Counted from the stretch's first letter, positions 11,538-23,714 are shown. The stretch: DNA of 64,000 nt from Paraphysomonas bandaiensis (GCA_965644295.1 CBFFRP010000319.1:1-64000); one strand, 5' to 3'. Numbers and translations: made by a program. The notes: generated by a model not told the origin, from the sequence alone.

Positions 11538-14500
11538 ATGGCAGTTTACAGATTGTGCATATATGGACTTGTTGTCATTCTAATGGACTCATTTCATATG
11601 AGGATAGATGATAGAATTATAAGAGCAATGCAAGCTTTATGGATAGTGATATGTATGTATTGTGTTAGTATTAGTGCTCATATAGCAGCTAATAATGAGG
11701 CAATATTGCTCACTAACACCGGAACGAATTGCTTAGAGAATGGAGACTTGCAGTGTGCACAGAGGAATTATGAGGTGTGTTTTATGCACTCTAACTGCAA
11801 TATATCACATTTTTTGCTCATAGGAAGCGATCAAACTTCAGTTCAATTTTGATATTGCACATTATAACTATGGGATATGTCTGGAGAACATGAAATTCTA
11901 TGAAGCTGCAGCGCATCATTACAGACAAGCTGCAATATGGGCTACGAGTGACGAGATAAAGGCAAGTGCATTGATGCATATGGCAATTATTGCATATCGA
12001 TACCGGGCAACGGATTCGGAGATTAAGAAAAGTGTGGAGATATTGAAAATTGCCAAGAAACTTAACCCAGATGATGATGCGATAGCTCAAAACCTGGGAT
12101 TGTTGTATAGCAATATGGGAATGCATGAGCATGCCGTAGATCTGTACGAGGAACTTGTCTTACGGAACCCCAGTAATATCAATGCCGCTATTGGCGCTGG
12201 TAATGGGTTCTATCAAATGGGTACTTATGCGACTGCGATAGAATGGTACAGGAAGGCCATAAATATGGCATTAATTTCTGTTGGTAGCGATTCGAGTGTG
12301 TTAGCTCAGTTATATGGCAACGTGGGAGGATGCTATAAGAAGCTCGACGACATGTTTTATGCCGAAGAGGCCTTTAAGGTTTCAGCGCAATATGCCCAAG
12401 TCACCTCTGGTGGCACGAAAGTGGTTCGTCTCAAGGGGTGGGCCCTCAGCAACCTCTGGGTGGCACGGGGTATGATGTGCGAATGGCGAGGAATGGAAGA
12501 ATTGGAGCACGAATTGGGTGCCGCTCTAAAGGATGTAGTGACTGTAGCTGCAGATGACCAGGCAACATATGCACAAGTTGCGCCGAGTGAGTGGGGTGAG
12601 ATGGATTCATTTGGGTTCATGTTTAACAGGTACAACGTATATTGTGCATGCGATAAGGCATATATGTAATCTTCATTGTTTCAGATATGCCAGTATTATA
12701 TCTGATCGATTACTGGCAGAGGTGAACTGCCTCTACCATTCATCTCTATCATCTGCACTTAGCCTAGCTGTGTCTAATTCCCAAAGCTTTGACGAAACTC
12801 GGAAAAAAACTCTTAGAGTGGGATATCTAAGCGGAGAGTGGAGAGACCACCCCACTGGTAGACTCTCCAGCTGGTAAGGTGCTGTGTTTATAGTAACGTG
12901 TAGAATAACTGTTGTACACTGGGTTACTATACACTCGAGTTATGATAGTGCTAACCCGTTCCGTACAGGCTAGTGACACACCACAATGGCTCAATCGTAT
13001 CATCTCTAAGTATCAGCTATAGTGCAGACGATCAAAGTGATGCACTTCAATACATTATTTCCCACTCACCTGAATTCGTGGATCTCAGCGGCCACAGCAC
13101 GCCAAAGGCGGCATCTATAATTGCGTCTCATACGCCAGATATTCTAGTAGACTTATCAGGTCTACAGAAAGATAGCAGAGCAGAGATACCTGCCATGAAG
13201 CCTGCTGCAGTAGTAGTAAACTATCTTGGGTATCCTGGTACCACAGGCTGTGTATCCCACGACTTTATAATTGCGGACAGATGGGTTTTGCCACCAGAGG
13301 TGGCCGAAAGTGTTTCTGAACGGATAGTGTACGTCTTTGGTGGTAGAAGCTATCAAGCGAATAACATGCCCCTCCATATTAGCCCCTGCTCTATGCTCAG
13401 TGGTAAAACGCAGTGTAGGGAGAGGATGTTGCACTCCCTACAGAAATATTCGCAGGATCATCTGATAGGCGTGATAGATATATTTCAGCCACGTCGTTTG
13501 CGTGAAGTTAACGTACTTCTTTGTGCCATGAATTCGAAGTGGAAGTTTGAGCCCCACGCTTTTACAGGTGCACCTGCCATGGTTGATGTTTCTTCGTTGA
13601 TAAGTATACCATTATGTTATCAGTGTGGATGAATATATTGCGACGAGTTCCCACGGCACTTCTTCTTGTGCTATCACCTGGTCGTCACGCAGAGCTAAAA
13701 CTCATTCTAGAAGCTGCTACTCATGGAATTTCGCCAAATAGAATTATTTTTCTTCCACCGGTAAGTTTAGTGCTCAGTGATTGTACTTCATCTCGACGCT
13801 GCCATTTACAACTCCTAAGCAACCACTTATCACAACAATGTGTTACTTAGTTACCTTGGAAGGACCACTTGTATCGTTCCGCAGCGTGCGACATGATGCT
13901 GGATACCTTCACTGTGGGTGCTCACACTACAGCTGCAGAAATGTTGTGGCAATGGGTTCCTATTATAACTCTCCATGGTAAGATATGGAATATATGCTCT
14001 GTATTATTTTCAGTCAATGAATTGATCCTGTCATAGAGCGAGGAAGTGGTAGAACACCGTCCAGGATCGCAGCCTCTTTAGTAAACTCAGTTGGAAATGT
14101 CGCTCGGCTCTTAGTAGCATACACTGTACAGGAGTATGAGAATATTGCTATCAGGTAGTATGCTTTCAATTGCTTGTTGATTGTGTAACGGTTCATCATA
14201 TAATATAGATTATGTTATTCTTCTCATCTACGTGGAATTAAAGCTTCAATTGCCGAAAACCATCTATCGTCTGCTACGTTTGATAAGTTTTCTTTTCAGA
14301 AGTCGATGGAACAAACCTACCAGCAGATATGGGAGGTACGGCGCTATTCTAAAGTGAAAGAACAGAAATTGTTTCACATCCTTGGTGCATCGTCTCCTCC
14401 AAGGAAGAGTGCGAAAAACATCACGCAACCTTCACAGCTACAAACGCATGCACGCCACGTTCTAGAGGAGCTTAAACGCCTGAATGAGAATCGTGATTTA

Positions 14501-14605
14501 GTGTTAAGTTATAGCGAAGATGCTGCTGCCGCTCTTCGTGATTGTGGTACCGATATTAGTGCATGTATAGATTCGTTACGAATAAGAGTTGGTCAGGCAA
14601 TATGA
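11538..14605 (+). CDS. OGT: O-linked GlcNAc transferase-like protein (GT41) with TPRs and N-terminal membrane anchor
   Basis: Eight exons: 11538-11774, 11824-12629, 12685-12873, 12969-13567, 13624-13760, 13851-13977, 14037-14154 and 14209-14605. All joints are GT-AG and keep frame; introns are 49-95 nt. The product is about 869 aa, or 849 if the ATG at 11598 is used. A hydrophobic segment (ALWIVICMYCVSISA) precedes several TPRs. The GT41 catalytic halves follow: LRVGYLSGEWRDHPTGR with the active-site His, VNYLGYPGTTG, a conserved Lys in NSKWKFEP, and GAHTTAAEMLW, the HTT motif for UDP binding. Family members transfer GlcNAc (OGT, SEC) or fucose (SPY) to Ser/Thr. The donor sugar cannot be decided here. 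A long variable insert lies between YQAN and the Lys motif. Confidence 0.88.
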
Positions 14606-16242
14606 TTATTGAAAAGACAACGTCGTTATTTACCATCTACCTGTGGATAGTGTTTAGCCATTAGTTTCTTTGCGTGTTAAAAATAAACTATTTTCTACAT
14701 CAAGTATATTGTAATATGATGGGTGAGTAGTTCCCAAAGAAATAAAATACTTTATTATGGCGTCCGAAAAATGAGATGATTTGTACGATTCTGATATGAT
14801 GACCTTTGCTTAAAGTTGAATAATTAGTACTGTAAATTTAGCTATCCTTCTTGGTTGATTATTATGTCAATTCATCATATATATGCTGGCACCAATAAGG
14901 AGAATTGTGATCTGCTCTCTAAACTTATTAGGGCACACAGTATTCAGTATTCCTTCCTACTACATGAATCCATTTCTTGTCATAGGTGAAAGTGGTACTT
15001 GGTTCATATGATGATAGAATCAATGAGTACGTGGTAGTGATAAAATGGGGAAATATTATTCAACCTAGTCAAATTGGTTGAAATGCTTTTGTCGGTATTT
15101 CTTTCTATATGTGTTAAATTATCACGCCGGGGCCTGCAGGGCTATGTAACAAAAAATTGTCTATTAATAGGTCCAGGTTGTAGTCAATTATAATTATAAT
15201 TACAATTTACTGTCCCATTTTCAACTATTGCAATGCCTATATGGGAAATATTATTCAACCTCTAGTCAATTTGGTTTAAAAAAAACTAGTCATACCAAAA
15301 TTGGTTGATAACGTAGTCAAAGTAATAATTATTGAGCCTAATAGTCAATTTTGGTGTGTAACCTAGTCATTCTTATATCCATTAATTACACACTGTGAGT
15401 GTCTAAGATTCCAGCTCACACCACACACTACATATTAAAAGTAACATTCAAACATAACATTTAATTCATTTATACATATCTACTTAATACAGTGTACGTG
15501 TATGTGTATCCAGCCAATCTATATAGCTTATAACTATATATATAGCGATGGGTTCCTTGTGTTGTAAAACTTTACTTTGGTGGAACAAGTCCTCCATTGC
15601 GGTGAAGAAATAAGATATATTGCCATTTTGTTAGACTGAGTCGATGTGTTTACAGTTTACAGGTAGTAGTAGTAGTGGTGGTTGTCAGGGCTGCGTATCT
15701 ATTAATCTCAAGTTGTAATCAATTATAATTGCAATTATTACTTGTTGTCTCAATTTCAATTATTGCTTGCAATTATTTAATACTAAACACTAAATTACAT
15801 TTATTTGCTGTCAATATAGCTACCTCAACTGTCTTTTCATTCCAGAGACGACGGTTCATGCGTAAAAACATCAGTAACTCCAAATGCCGAGGAGTCATAC
15901 TCTTGCGCAAATCCGTCATAACAACCTTTCACTTTCAACCTTATTGGTTGTGGCATTCAAGTTCTTCATGCTGCGGTAACGAGTTTTCTGGTTAAGACGT
16001 GCTCGCTTCCGCTGTCTGCTACCATCAATCAAACGTTGCGCTGCGTCATCATTCTGAACTAGACTCTCACTGTCATCATCTTCTTCATCCTCATGAGCAA
16101 AAATACTTAATTTGATCCATACTTCACTGGTTGGTGGTAGTGTGTAGTATAGGCATGTTGTAGAAGTTCAATGAATTTACTTGTATAATATATTGCTTGC
16201 TTAGAATATAAGCTACCTCATCATGTTAAGTTATTTCTAGTT
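14606..16242. other. repeat-bearing spacer
   Basis: No gene is visible. It holds two partial copies of a terminal-inverted-repeat element (15048-15083 and 15243-15376). It also holds two diverged copies of an AT-rich motif (about 15163-15245 and 15697-15780) sharing a GTTGTA(A/G)TCAATTATAATT core. Confidence 0.6.
15048..15376 (+). repeat. two truncated copies of the MULE-like MITE family
   Basis: GGGAAATATTATTCAACCT at 15048 and again at 15243 matches, in direct or inverted form, the termini of the intact element at 38316-38658. Internal blocks with CCAAAATTGG and AACCTAGTCA are also shared. The first copy breaks off near 15083, and 160 bp of other sequence separates it from the second. This suggests a nested or rearranged insertion. 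Confidence 0.75.
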
Positions 16243-17069
16243 TTATGATACAGTTTTCCTAAGCTTCTTCCTTTTTTTCTTCTGCTTACCAATATATTTC
16301 GCTATGTCTACATTGCCAATTTCATACGCTAAAGCATTACCATCAGTGATATCTGGACGGGTGTAGGTGAAGAAACAGATTCTACGCACACCTATAGTAG
16401 GGTCCGTATTATTTGGGGTCTGCTTGTTGGCAAGTCCCCTGTGCACAGTGCGTCCATCCAAGACCAATATATCACCTCTAGAGAGTGAGACATGTTCCTC
16501 CTTCTCGACGACGATACCAGGCTTATGAGAACCAGGAATAACAGCAGTTTTGCCACATCGGTCATCTGTGTTCTGTAATGGTATCAAAATGCCAATATAA
16601 TGCAGGGTGGATTGCCACTCTGTCACAGCAGAATCGGATTCGTCTGTCGGGATACTGTCCGTGTGTGCTGGCTGGTCTTCAGAACCTGATTGCAATTTTT
16701 AGTTATGATAAGTGCATAATACCCAATAACAAGAAGCTTCACTAGCTCACCTGGCTCACTAACAATACAAAAACACTCCGCAGGCATCAAGTCAGGACAC
16801 AGATCCTTAACCAGTGCAGTGAGAGACTCCAATTGGAAGGTATCACTCTCTGTGCCTTCTCTCTTTCTCTTCCCATCATCAGGTACAGCACGTGATAATG
16901 AATATTCATATCTCTTGGGGTCAGAGGATTGACTGTATTGATGTCTCAGACTCTGATCAGGGGCCTGCTCTGCTACACGCCTATCAAGACGCTCCATATC
17001 TGATGTAGACAGATATTGACGAACAACAGTGTATCCTGACTCCAGGAACTGTTTCCTGTGTTCTGTCAT
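16243..17069 (-). CDS. PhyH-family Fe(II)/2-oxoglutarate dioxygenase
   Basis: Two exons on the minus strand, 16751-17069 and 16686-16243 (exon edge at 16685), with a 65-nt GT-AG intron, give about 253 aa. The motif QPAHTD supplies the His and Asp metal ligands and DGRTVHRG the second His. The Arg in GVRRICFF fits the 2-oxoglutarate anchor. These match the phytanoyl-CoA dioxygenase superfamily, whose members hydroxylate very varied small molecules, so no substrate is inferred. The C-terminus ends in a lysine/arginine-rich tail (KQKKKRKKLRK), possibly a localisation signal. The first in-frame ATG is at 17069. The open frame continues upstream to 17105 without an ATG. The start lies only 84 bp from a long tetranucleotide repeat. 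Confidence 0.82.
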
Positions 17070-17153
17070 AGGAGGAGATGGAGAGTCAGAGGAGATGTCG
17101 CACAAGAAGAGGATTATGCGGGGTAGCTATGCACAACTCTCTCGACCACTCCA

Positions 17154-17665
17154 ATGTATGTATGTATGTATGTATGTATGTATGTATGTATGTATGTATG
17201 TATGTATGTATGTATGTATGTATGTATGTATGTATGTATGTATGTATGTATGTATGTATGTATGTATGTATGTATGTATGTATGTATGTATGTATGTATG
17301 TATGTATGTATGTATGTATGTATGTATGTATGTATGTATGTATGTATGTATGTATGTATGTATGTATGTATGTATGTATGTATGTATGTATGTATGTATG
17401 TATGTATGTATGTATGTATGTATGTATGTATGTATGTATGTATGTATGTATGTATGTATGTATGTATGTATGTATGTATGTATGTATGTATGTATGTATG
17501 TATGTATGTATGTATGTATGTATGTATGTATGTATGTATGTATGTATGTATGTATGTATGTATGTATGTATGTATGTATGTATGTATGTATGTATGTATG
17601 TATGTATGTATGTATGTATGTATGTATGTATGTATGTATGTATGTATGTATGTATGTATGTATGT
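17154..17665. repeat. (ATGT)n tetranucleotide microsatellite, about 128 units
   Basis: An unbroken run of the 4-bp unit over about 512 bp, with no interruption visible. It forms the immediate 5' flank of the PhyH-type gene on the minus strand, on which it reads (ACAT)n. Such pure length implies active slippage; the assembled length may not equal the true length. Open frames inside it on both strands are artefacts of a 4-bp unit without stop codons. Confidence 0.98.
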
Positions 17666-17667
17666 GT

Positions 17668-17735
17668 ATCTAGGTAGGTAGGTAGGTAGGTAGGTAGGTT
17701 GGTAGGAAGGTAGGTAGGGTAGGTAGTTAGGTATG
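17668..17735. repeat. (TAGG)n imperfect microsatellite
   Basis: About 15 imperfect TAGG/GTAG units directly abutting the (ATGT)n run, probably derived from it by point change and expansion. Confidence 0.85.
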
Positions 17736-18855
17736 TACATTATTCGCACTGTATATAAGTACGAAATACATTAGTACAGATTCAAGCAACATCTCGCATT
17801 CATAGAAAGGAGCTCACTTTACAGTCTAAAGTGCATCTTCCTCAAACTATTCTAGTATAGTACTCCTCACGCATATCCGCCACACTCCACTCTAAGTTAT
17901 CATCATCTCTAGTTGATTATTCCATCGGATTTCATTAATTAAGATCTACTATCCGCATTTTTAGATCAATTTAACAGTCTGAACTGCTATTCTACACGTA
18001 TTAAACTGACACTTATTCATCGCACCTGACTACATCCATTGCCACAGTACGTATGCTCATTTATTTCATGATACTAACTACTAGAAGTGAAGTGATACTT
18101 AATCTCCTTATTGTTTGAGGGTATCAGTCGACAACCTCCGGTGTTGAGACATCTGCCCCCTTCCGAGCGTGTAACTGTTGCGTCGGGATATAACACAAAC
18201 TTTTTACGTCGATTTCACATAGTCACTCATCAGTGTCCTCATCTGTTCGTGTAAAGTATTGCGAACAAACGTAACAACTCCCAACCTGACGAAGATGTAT
18301 TGTGTTGATTTGACAATACGCACAAAAGTAAATACTCCGGAATTATTGTGATCATTTATATGTATTGCTTATATTAATTGCAACAACCTTTCGATGGGGT
18401 AACGCCCTCGGAGTAGAAAACACCTGGGAAGGCGTGTGTTGAATGGTAAGAGATCCAAAGATTATCACTTTTGATAAATACACAATGAATCTGTGTTCAC
18501 GGACTGCTTTAGGCATTGTCATCACCCTTTACTACATCATATATTGCAATAGAAAAGTACGCAGTAGTGCTAGGAACTAAATATATGACGTTTGATCGGT
18601 GCAGTGTAGCATCGCTCAGTATTTATTAGGATTCAGCTTAGTACAAGATTGTATCTGTGAGTTTAATGTTCAATGAAATATATTACAAACTGAATTAGAC
18701 AAAGTATCTGTTGAAGATACATGATCGTCAGTATCAGTTATACTTCTAACTATTCCGTCGTGCATGATAGTGTGTGTTCATGCGTTCATCACTTTACACT
18801 CTAATAATCAATAATCACAATTGATCTTACAATTCTTTATTGTATTATAGTTATA
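17736..18855. other. gene-free spacer
   Basis: About 1.1 kb of AT-rich sequence with no long frame on either strand and no recognised motif. Confidence 0.5.
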
Positions 18856-18973
18856 TTTAACCACGGGCAATAAGGAGGCTATATCGTCCCGCGCTCAAAA
18901 TTTTGAAACGAGGGCGAAAAGCCCGAGTTTTAAAATTTAGACAAGGGACGATACTCCTTATCCCTAGGTTAAA
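18856..18973. repeat. 118-bp near-perfect palindrome (hairpin MITE-like)
   Basis: The left arm begins TTTAACC and the right arm ends GGTTAAA. Inside, TATCGTCCC pairs with GGGACGATA, and AAAATTTTGAAACGAGGGC pairs with GCCCGAGTTTTAAAATTT around a short GAAAA loop. The arms contain small mismatches and indels. The structure looks like a foldback/MITE. No clear target duplication could be fixed. Confidence 0.8.
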
Positions 18974-19817
18974 TTGTAGCTTATCCTCATGACGTTGAAA
19001 AGTTAATATTAGATTGTATAGCTATTTGTAGCATGCTTGCTGTATTAAGAAATAGATGTTCCTTGATTAACATTAATAACACAAATGAGAACTCATATAG
19101 TTTTAAATGAATGATATGTATACTGTAAGTGTGATGATAAATGTAAACAGTTGAAGATGAAAGAGATGCTTCTTATTGCCTTAATTAGCATCATCATCAC
19201 ATTTATATACAGCAGGCTTTACCTCTGCAAGTGCACCTGATCGAAAGATGTGTGTATGATACGAAACACACAATATCCTGAGAAGCATGATACGGCTCCA
19301 ACCCTGAAAGAACTGGGTGCCACTGCTCCTAACCACCTATATAGCATCAGATATGGTACTTAAACTCTCCTGTAATATTCTTGAAGTTGTTTCGAAGTCC
19401 TGGATATGAAGACAGATCACTTGCACTGACCTCATTATGATCTTCTACAGCAGTCGAAGGATGGAATATAACTTGGAGTTAGATGATCTGCTCTTGATAT
19501 TTGGCTCATGATTGTGGTTTCTCTATAATTGTGTACTATAATGAAATCACGTACATTCGACTGTCATTATCATAATGAAGATGGAAGTGAGCTTCTGTTG
19601 AACCGAATATTGAAGTTGAATGTCTATATTTGCCCGGTGGTGATATGAGCGCCCTGTTGAGCCCAAATCAGGTCAAAAAAAAGCATTTTTTGAGACAAAA
19701 TGGGGATAAACATATTGTGCCATCCCACAAGGTGTGTATGAAGAATCCACATTCCTTCGCTATCACTAATTGATGTTGCACTTGCTGGCTTGTAGGAAGT
19801 CAATTTTACTACTTCAT
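18974..19817. other. gene-free spacer
   Basis: No open frame with a motif. The 79-codon minus frame at 19624-19863 overlaps the MITE below and is not credible. Confidence 0.45.
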
Positions 19818-19825
19818 ATGTATAC

Positions 19826-19942
19826 CAGGTTTGCGTAACAATTAATTGGTGACAGATGTCCAACTATAATATTTGCAATTATTAATCAAGCATCCAATTA
19901 TTGCCAATAAATTGAAAACTAATTAATTGTTACGCAAGCCTG
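19826..19942. mobile_element. hAT-type MITE, 117 bp, with 8-bp target duplication
   Basis: Terminal inverted repeats start CAGG(T/C)TTGCGTAACAATTAATT and end with the reverse complement. The element is flanked on both sides by ATGTATAC (19818-19825 and 19943-19950). CAGG-type termini plus an 8-bp duplication are the hallmarks of hAT transposons. At 117 bp it has no coding capacity and would need a hAT transposase elsewhere. A related terminus lies at 53368-53410. Confidence 0.85.
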
Positions 19943-19950
19943 ATGTATAC

Positions 19951-20360
19951 CACTTAGGAATTTATGCCCTTAAGGAAGTTATCGTTGTTATTTTACAAAG
20001 GTGTGATTGTATCTCTTTCTCTGCGTACACAGAACGAATGATAGCCAGAAAACAAAATAAGGGCTATGTTGAAACAAAGTGTTAAATATTTCTGACAAAA
20101 TCATTCTCATATTTTACTAACAGCTTGTCAGGTTTCCATTCTGCACAGGATGTAACTTCAAACAGAGTATTACTTACAACAAAATGCAGATGTGGAAATA
20201 GCTACCCATCACTTAACTATGCAGCTCACAGCATGTCGCCAACACAGGCAATACTCCATATCCACTACAACATAATTATTCATCGCTCTTACACTCTATG
20301 TTACTATTCGACATCGCAAAACGGCAGATTCGCTCAATAAGTAAAATTAAGAAAACGCAC
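19951..20360. other. spacer, no gene seen
   Basis: Holds a 71-codon plus-strand frame at 20125-20340 without motifs. It lies downstream of the dynein light chain gene and probably carries that gene's 3' processing signals. Confidence 0.4.
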
Positions 20361-20693
20361 CTAAATAGAAAGGCCAAATACAACTACAATGCACGTCATG
20401 GTTTCATTTTCAAACTTAACCGTCACAGAGCCGTCATGTTTGGCATCCCATAGACTGACAGCAGAATAGTGCAATCCGGCACCAACCTTCTGCTGGACAA
20501 TAGAACTAACAACATACTTAAAATTAGGAGACAGTTTCTTCAGGTTATCGACGCAGCTATTGTTTATTGAATCGATCCATTCAGCAACTTTTCCAGCAGA
20601 ATATCTTTGGTCTCTTAAAACCTGACTTGCTAAATTTTGAATTCTACCCGATATTTCATCGTGCAGATCGTTGAATGCAATAACGTCAGACAT
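20361..20693 (-). CDS. DYNLT1: Tctex-type dynein light chain
   Basis: A single exon encodes 110 aa, the usual length of Tctex/DYNLT light chains (about 112). The C-terminal half is highly conserved: FKYVV, then QQKVGAGLH, LWDAKHDGSVTV and the final CIVVVFGLSI. This light chain is a dimeric cargo and intermediate-chain binding subunit of cytoplasmic and axonemal dyneins. Its presence shows the organism retains dynein, which excludes flowering plants and red algae. The ATG at 20693 opens right at the family N-terminus, and no upstream in-frame start fits better. Confidence 0.93.
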   Translation of the reverse strand: MSDVIAFNDLHDEISGRIQNLASQVLRDQRYSAGKVAEWIDSINNSCVDNLKKLSPNFKYVVSSIVQQKVGAGLHYSAVSLWDAKHDGSVTVKFENETMTCIVVVFGLSI

Positions 20694-21553
20694 TTCTAAG
20701 GAATGTTTACTCGATATAAGAACAGTGCTATACTACGCAATGATATTGCTGTATATAAGGCTACTGGCACAAGTTGATGAATATAAGTGTCTGACTCTCC
20801 GCACAATACTTTAGAGTAACATACATGTGACAAGCAAGTCTATCATAACACAGACATACATGTCTATATACTGCTCTACGTATACATGTATAGTATGTAG
20901 AGTGTAGAGTGTATATACCGCCCCATACAAATAAAAGAAAACGAAAGGTGTTCCGGTATTCCTTTGTATTATCCGTATTCTCTCTAAAACTGAAATATTT
21001 TGAAATCTTGTTGTAGGAATTCCTAGTATTTTTTTTATTATGCTTCTGGAAAAAAATATGGTATTATTATGTGTGGATGGTATTGTGTTGGTGTGTATGT
21101 ACCAAGTTCAATACCTATCATACCTAAACAAAAGCTGATGATTGGATATGTCCCTTATCAAAGGCTGCTGCCAATTTCCCCAGCTCGATATGTTGTAGTA
21201 GTTGTATTATACCCGTATACTCCAGATATACAGTACGTGTCCTGGAGACATTTACCCACAACAGTCTACATACATACACACACATACCACTGCTATGTGC
21301 TGTCTTGTTGCATAACAATCAATGCATACTAGTTTATATATTGCACAGAATTAATTAAGAAGAGCATTTGTAGACCTCTTCTCGTGTATATTTGTTGTAT
21401 CCATATATTTGGACATTTCTTATCTCTCGTTCAGTGCAATAGCAGTGCATGAGATTGCTTCATATCTATAGGTAGAGGTAATCCCCAGGCGGGTAGCAGT
21501 TGACACTATCGTTCATACAACATTCTTTATCAGTTGACCTCTATACATGAGAT
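20694..21553. other. divergent intergenic region between DYNLT and the RRM gene
   Basis: 860 bp separate two head-to-head start codons. It contains TATA-rich and TACATGTA-rich stretches (20860-20920) and no credible gene. It probably holds both promoters. Confidence 0.5.
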
Positions 21554-22793
21554 ATGGATAAATGCAATTTGATAGTCAACTACCTCCCGCCAGATGTTAA
21601 TGACGCCCACTTAAAGGCATTTGACTGTGTATGTATTCGTCTTGACTTGATTGACTTTATCTGCAGGCTCTTTTCACACAATACGGCAATGTGGTACATT
21701 CTAAAGTTGTTAAAGAGAAGATAACCGGAAAGAGCTCATGTTATGGCTTCGTTCTGTTTGAAAAAGAGGCTGAAGCAGCAGTTGCACTCGATGCAATTAA
21801 CGGCATGGAAATTGGTGGCAAAAAATTAAAGGTCAGCGTTGCCCGACCCAGAAAGAAATCATGCGTATCGAATACGAAACTTTTTATTACTGGTCTGCCG
21901 CTCTTCTACAGGGAATCAGATGTGAAACAACTCTTTTCTCAGGTTTGTATGCCGAGATATTGTTTCTAGATGTGACGATATTTATTCAGTATGGTGACGT
22001 TGTCAGTGTTCGTCTTCTAACTCATAGTAGCACTGGCAATAGCAAGGGCACTGCATTCCTTGAGTATAATGAGTCTAGTGAGTGTGAGAAAGGTGTGGGC
22101 ATGTCTATCACTTTGTGTTGCTTCTAATTGTGTGCTGCAACAGCGACATCTGCATTGCACAACACAAAACTGGCAGGATCCCAATCTGTACTAGCTGTTG
22201 TACGAACAAATCCCAATCACTACGAAATGAAAAAACTCGGTAAGGTGAAGAGCGATAGCAGAAGTCAACAAGATAAGACTGAGCCTACTTCTGAATGCCC
22301 TGTAGCTGCCAGTGCTCCGTCATCAACGCTAACTGTCGAAACACGGGGAAGCGGATCTCTGCACTCTACTACGTCCCCTCACGTGATAACTTCACCTAGA
22401 CATGGACAGCAATCCCTTACTGTGTTCCCGGTGGTTTCACCCATTCCATCGCTCGGTCCCTCGATATTTTGGAACGAAACTACCCCGTCTGTAGCTGCCC
22501 CTGTGGCTGCTGACGTGACAAATCTGCGGTATACTCTCAAGATATGGGACCTTCCAATGTATGCTAACATCGGCCACTTGTATCATATATTTTCTCCGTA
22601 TGGTATTGTAATATCAGCAACTATAGATATTGCGGTTTCTGCAAATGGATTTCTTGCAGGTTATGTCTGTTCTGGCACGGGCTTTGTCGAAATGATTGGA
22701 TCTTCACTTTGCAAGGACGCCGCCTTAGTCACTCTTAATAGTGCTATTGTGTTCGAAGGATGGAATCCACTCAGAGTTGCCATCGTCTGTTGA
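21554..22793 (+). CDS. three-RRM RNA-binding protein (ELAV/CELF-like layout)
   Basis: Exons 21554-21628 (or 21616), 21667-21942, 21990-22092 and 22144-22793 give 367 aa, or 363 with the alternative donor. RRM1 begins CNLIVNYLP (RNP2) and has CYGFVLF (RNP1). RRM2 begins TKLFITGLP and has GTAFLEY. A Ser/Thr/Pro-rich linker of about 110 residues follows. The divergent RRM3 begins TLKIWDLP and ends in GFVEM. Two tandem RRMs plus one distant C-terminal RRM is the ELAV/CELF/Bruno arrangement, used in mRNA stability, splicing or translation control. The first intron has two in-frame donor choices (see findings). RNA target unknown. Confidence 0.82.
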
Positions 22794-23714
22794 TGCTAAT
22801 GGGCTTCAACATCAACTATTCTCTTCCCTTTGTATCCGTTTGTCGTTTGTACCTCTATTTCGTGATTTGCTTACGATACAGTCATAATTTCCACGATTAT
22901 TTTGCCCTACTATTGAGTCTTTGCGTATATATTCATTGAGGACTCCACAATGTGTTTTATCTTGCATATAAGTCATGTTTCACGTTTGACTACTGGATAG
23001 TGGCATAAGTCTTGTTTCTCTCTGGCCGGACGAGTGCTTCAATATCTACAGGTTTATACTGGGATACAGATTCAGCATTGTTTTAATTTTTGACGCCTGC
23101 GTCACCTTCGCGATTGTTTCTACGATACAATGTATAATTTGCGTGCTATATAGCAATATGAATAAGATTGTGTAAAATATTGTGTTTGGAGCAGCTTCGT
23201 AGTTAGCTGACAGTTGTACTGTACAGGATGTAAATATTATGAAGTGTGTGGAAAAGACTTGGATTAGTACTTGTTCTACATCGTCCTGTATATTTTACTG
23301 TGAAAGAGCTTGTGCATAGCTTGCCTACACTAGCGGCTACCTGACTTACTATCACCACTATTTGAGAAGCCAGCTATCGAATAGCAATTCTATGCAGTTA
23401 AATACTTATAAATAGTTGTCACACAGAGGAGAAGTATTTCAATAGCTGTGGAAAGATGGCTCTTTTAATACCTCCTACTTATCACATGATGGGCTTTTAT
23501 CCGTAAAGCAAAATCTTGAGCCTGTACTGATTGACGAAATATATTATAGTCAAAGATAGAATAAGTTATCCTAAATGTCATATTGAAAGTCCTTTTATTT
23601 AGCAATAGGCGTTAGAAACCTGTACCAATATAGTGGCTAGTTGAATGCTAGACATACTAGTTTGACCTCTACCCATAACTAATCCGTACAAATTCCATTA
23701 TCCTACTATTTTAA
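22794..23714. other. spacer, no gene seen
   Basis: AT-rich downstream region of the RRM gene. No open frame or repeat worth calling. Confidence 0.45.

Noticed and set aside
17070-17105. Upstream extension of the PhyH-type gene to 17105
   Set aside because: The frame is open but has no ATG there. The ATG at 17069 fits the family N-terminus.
17029-17749. Long open frames on both strands rich in MYVC or HTYI repeats
   Set aside because: They are translations of the (ATGT)n microsatellite, whose unit lacks stop codons. The same holds at 35450-36083 and 61055-62142.
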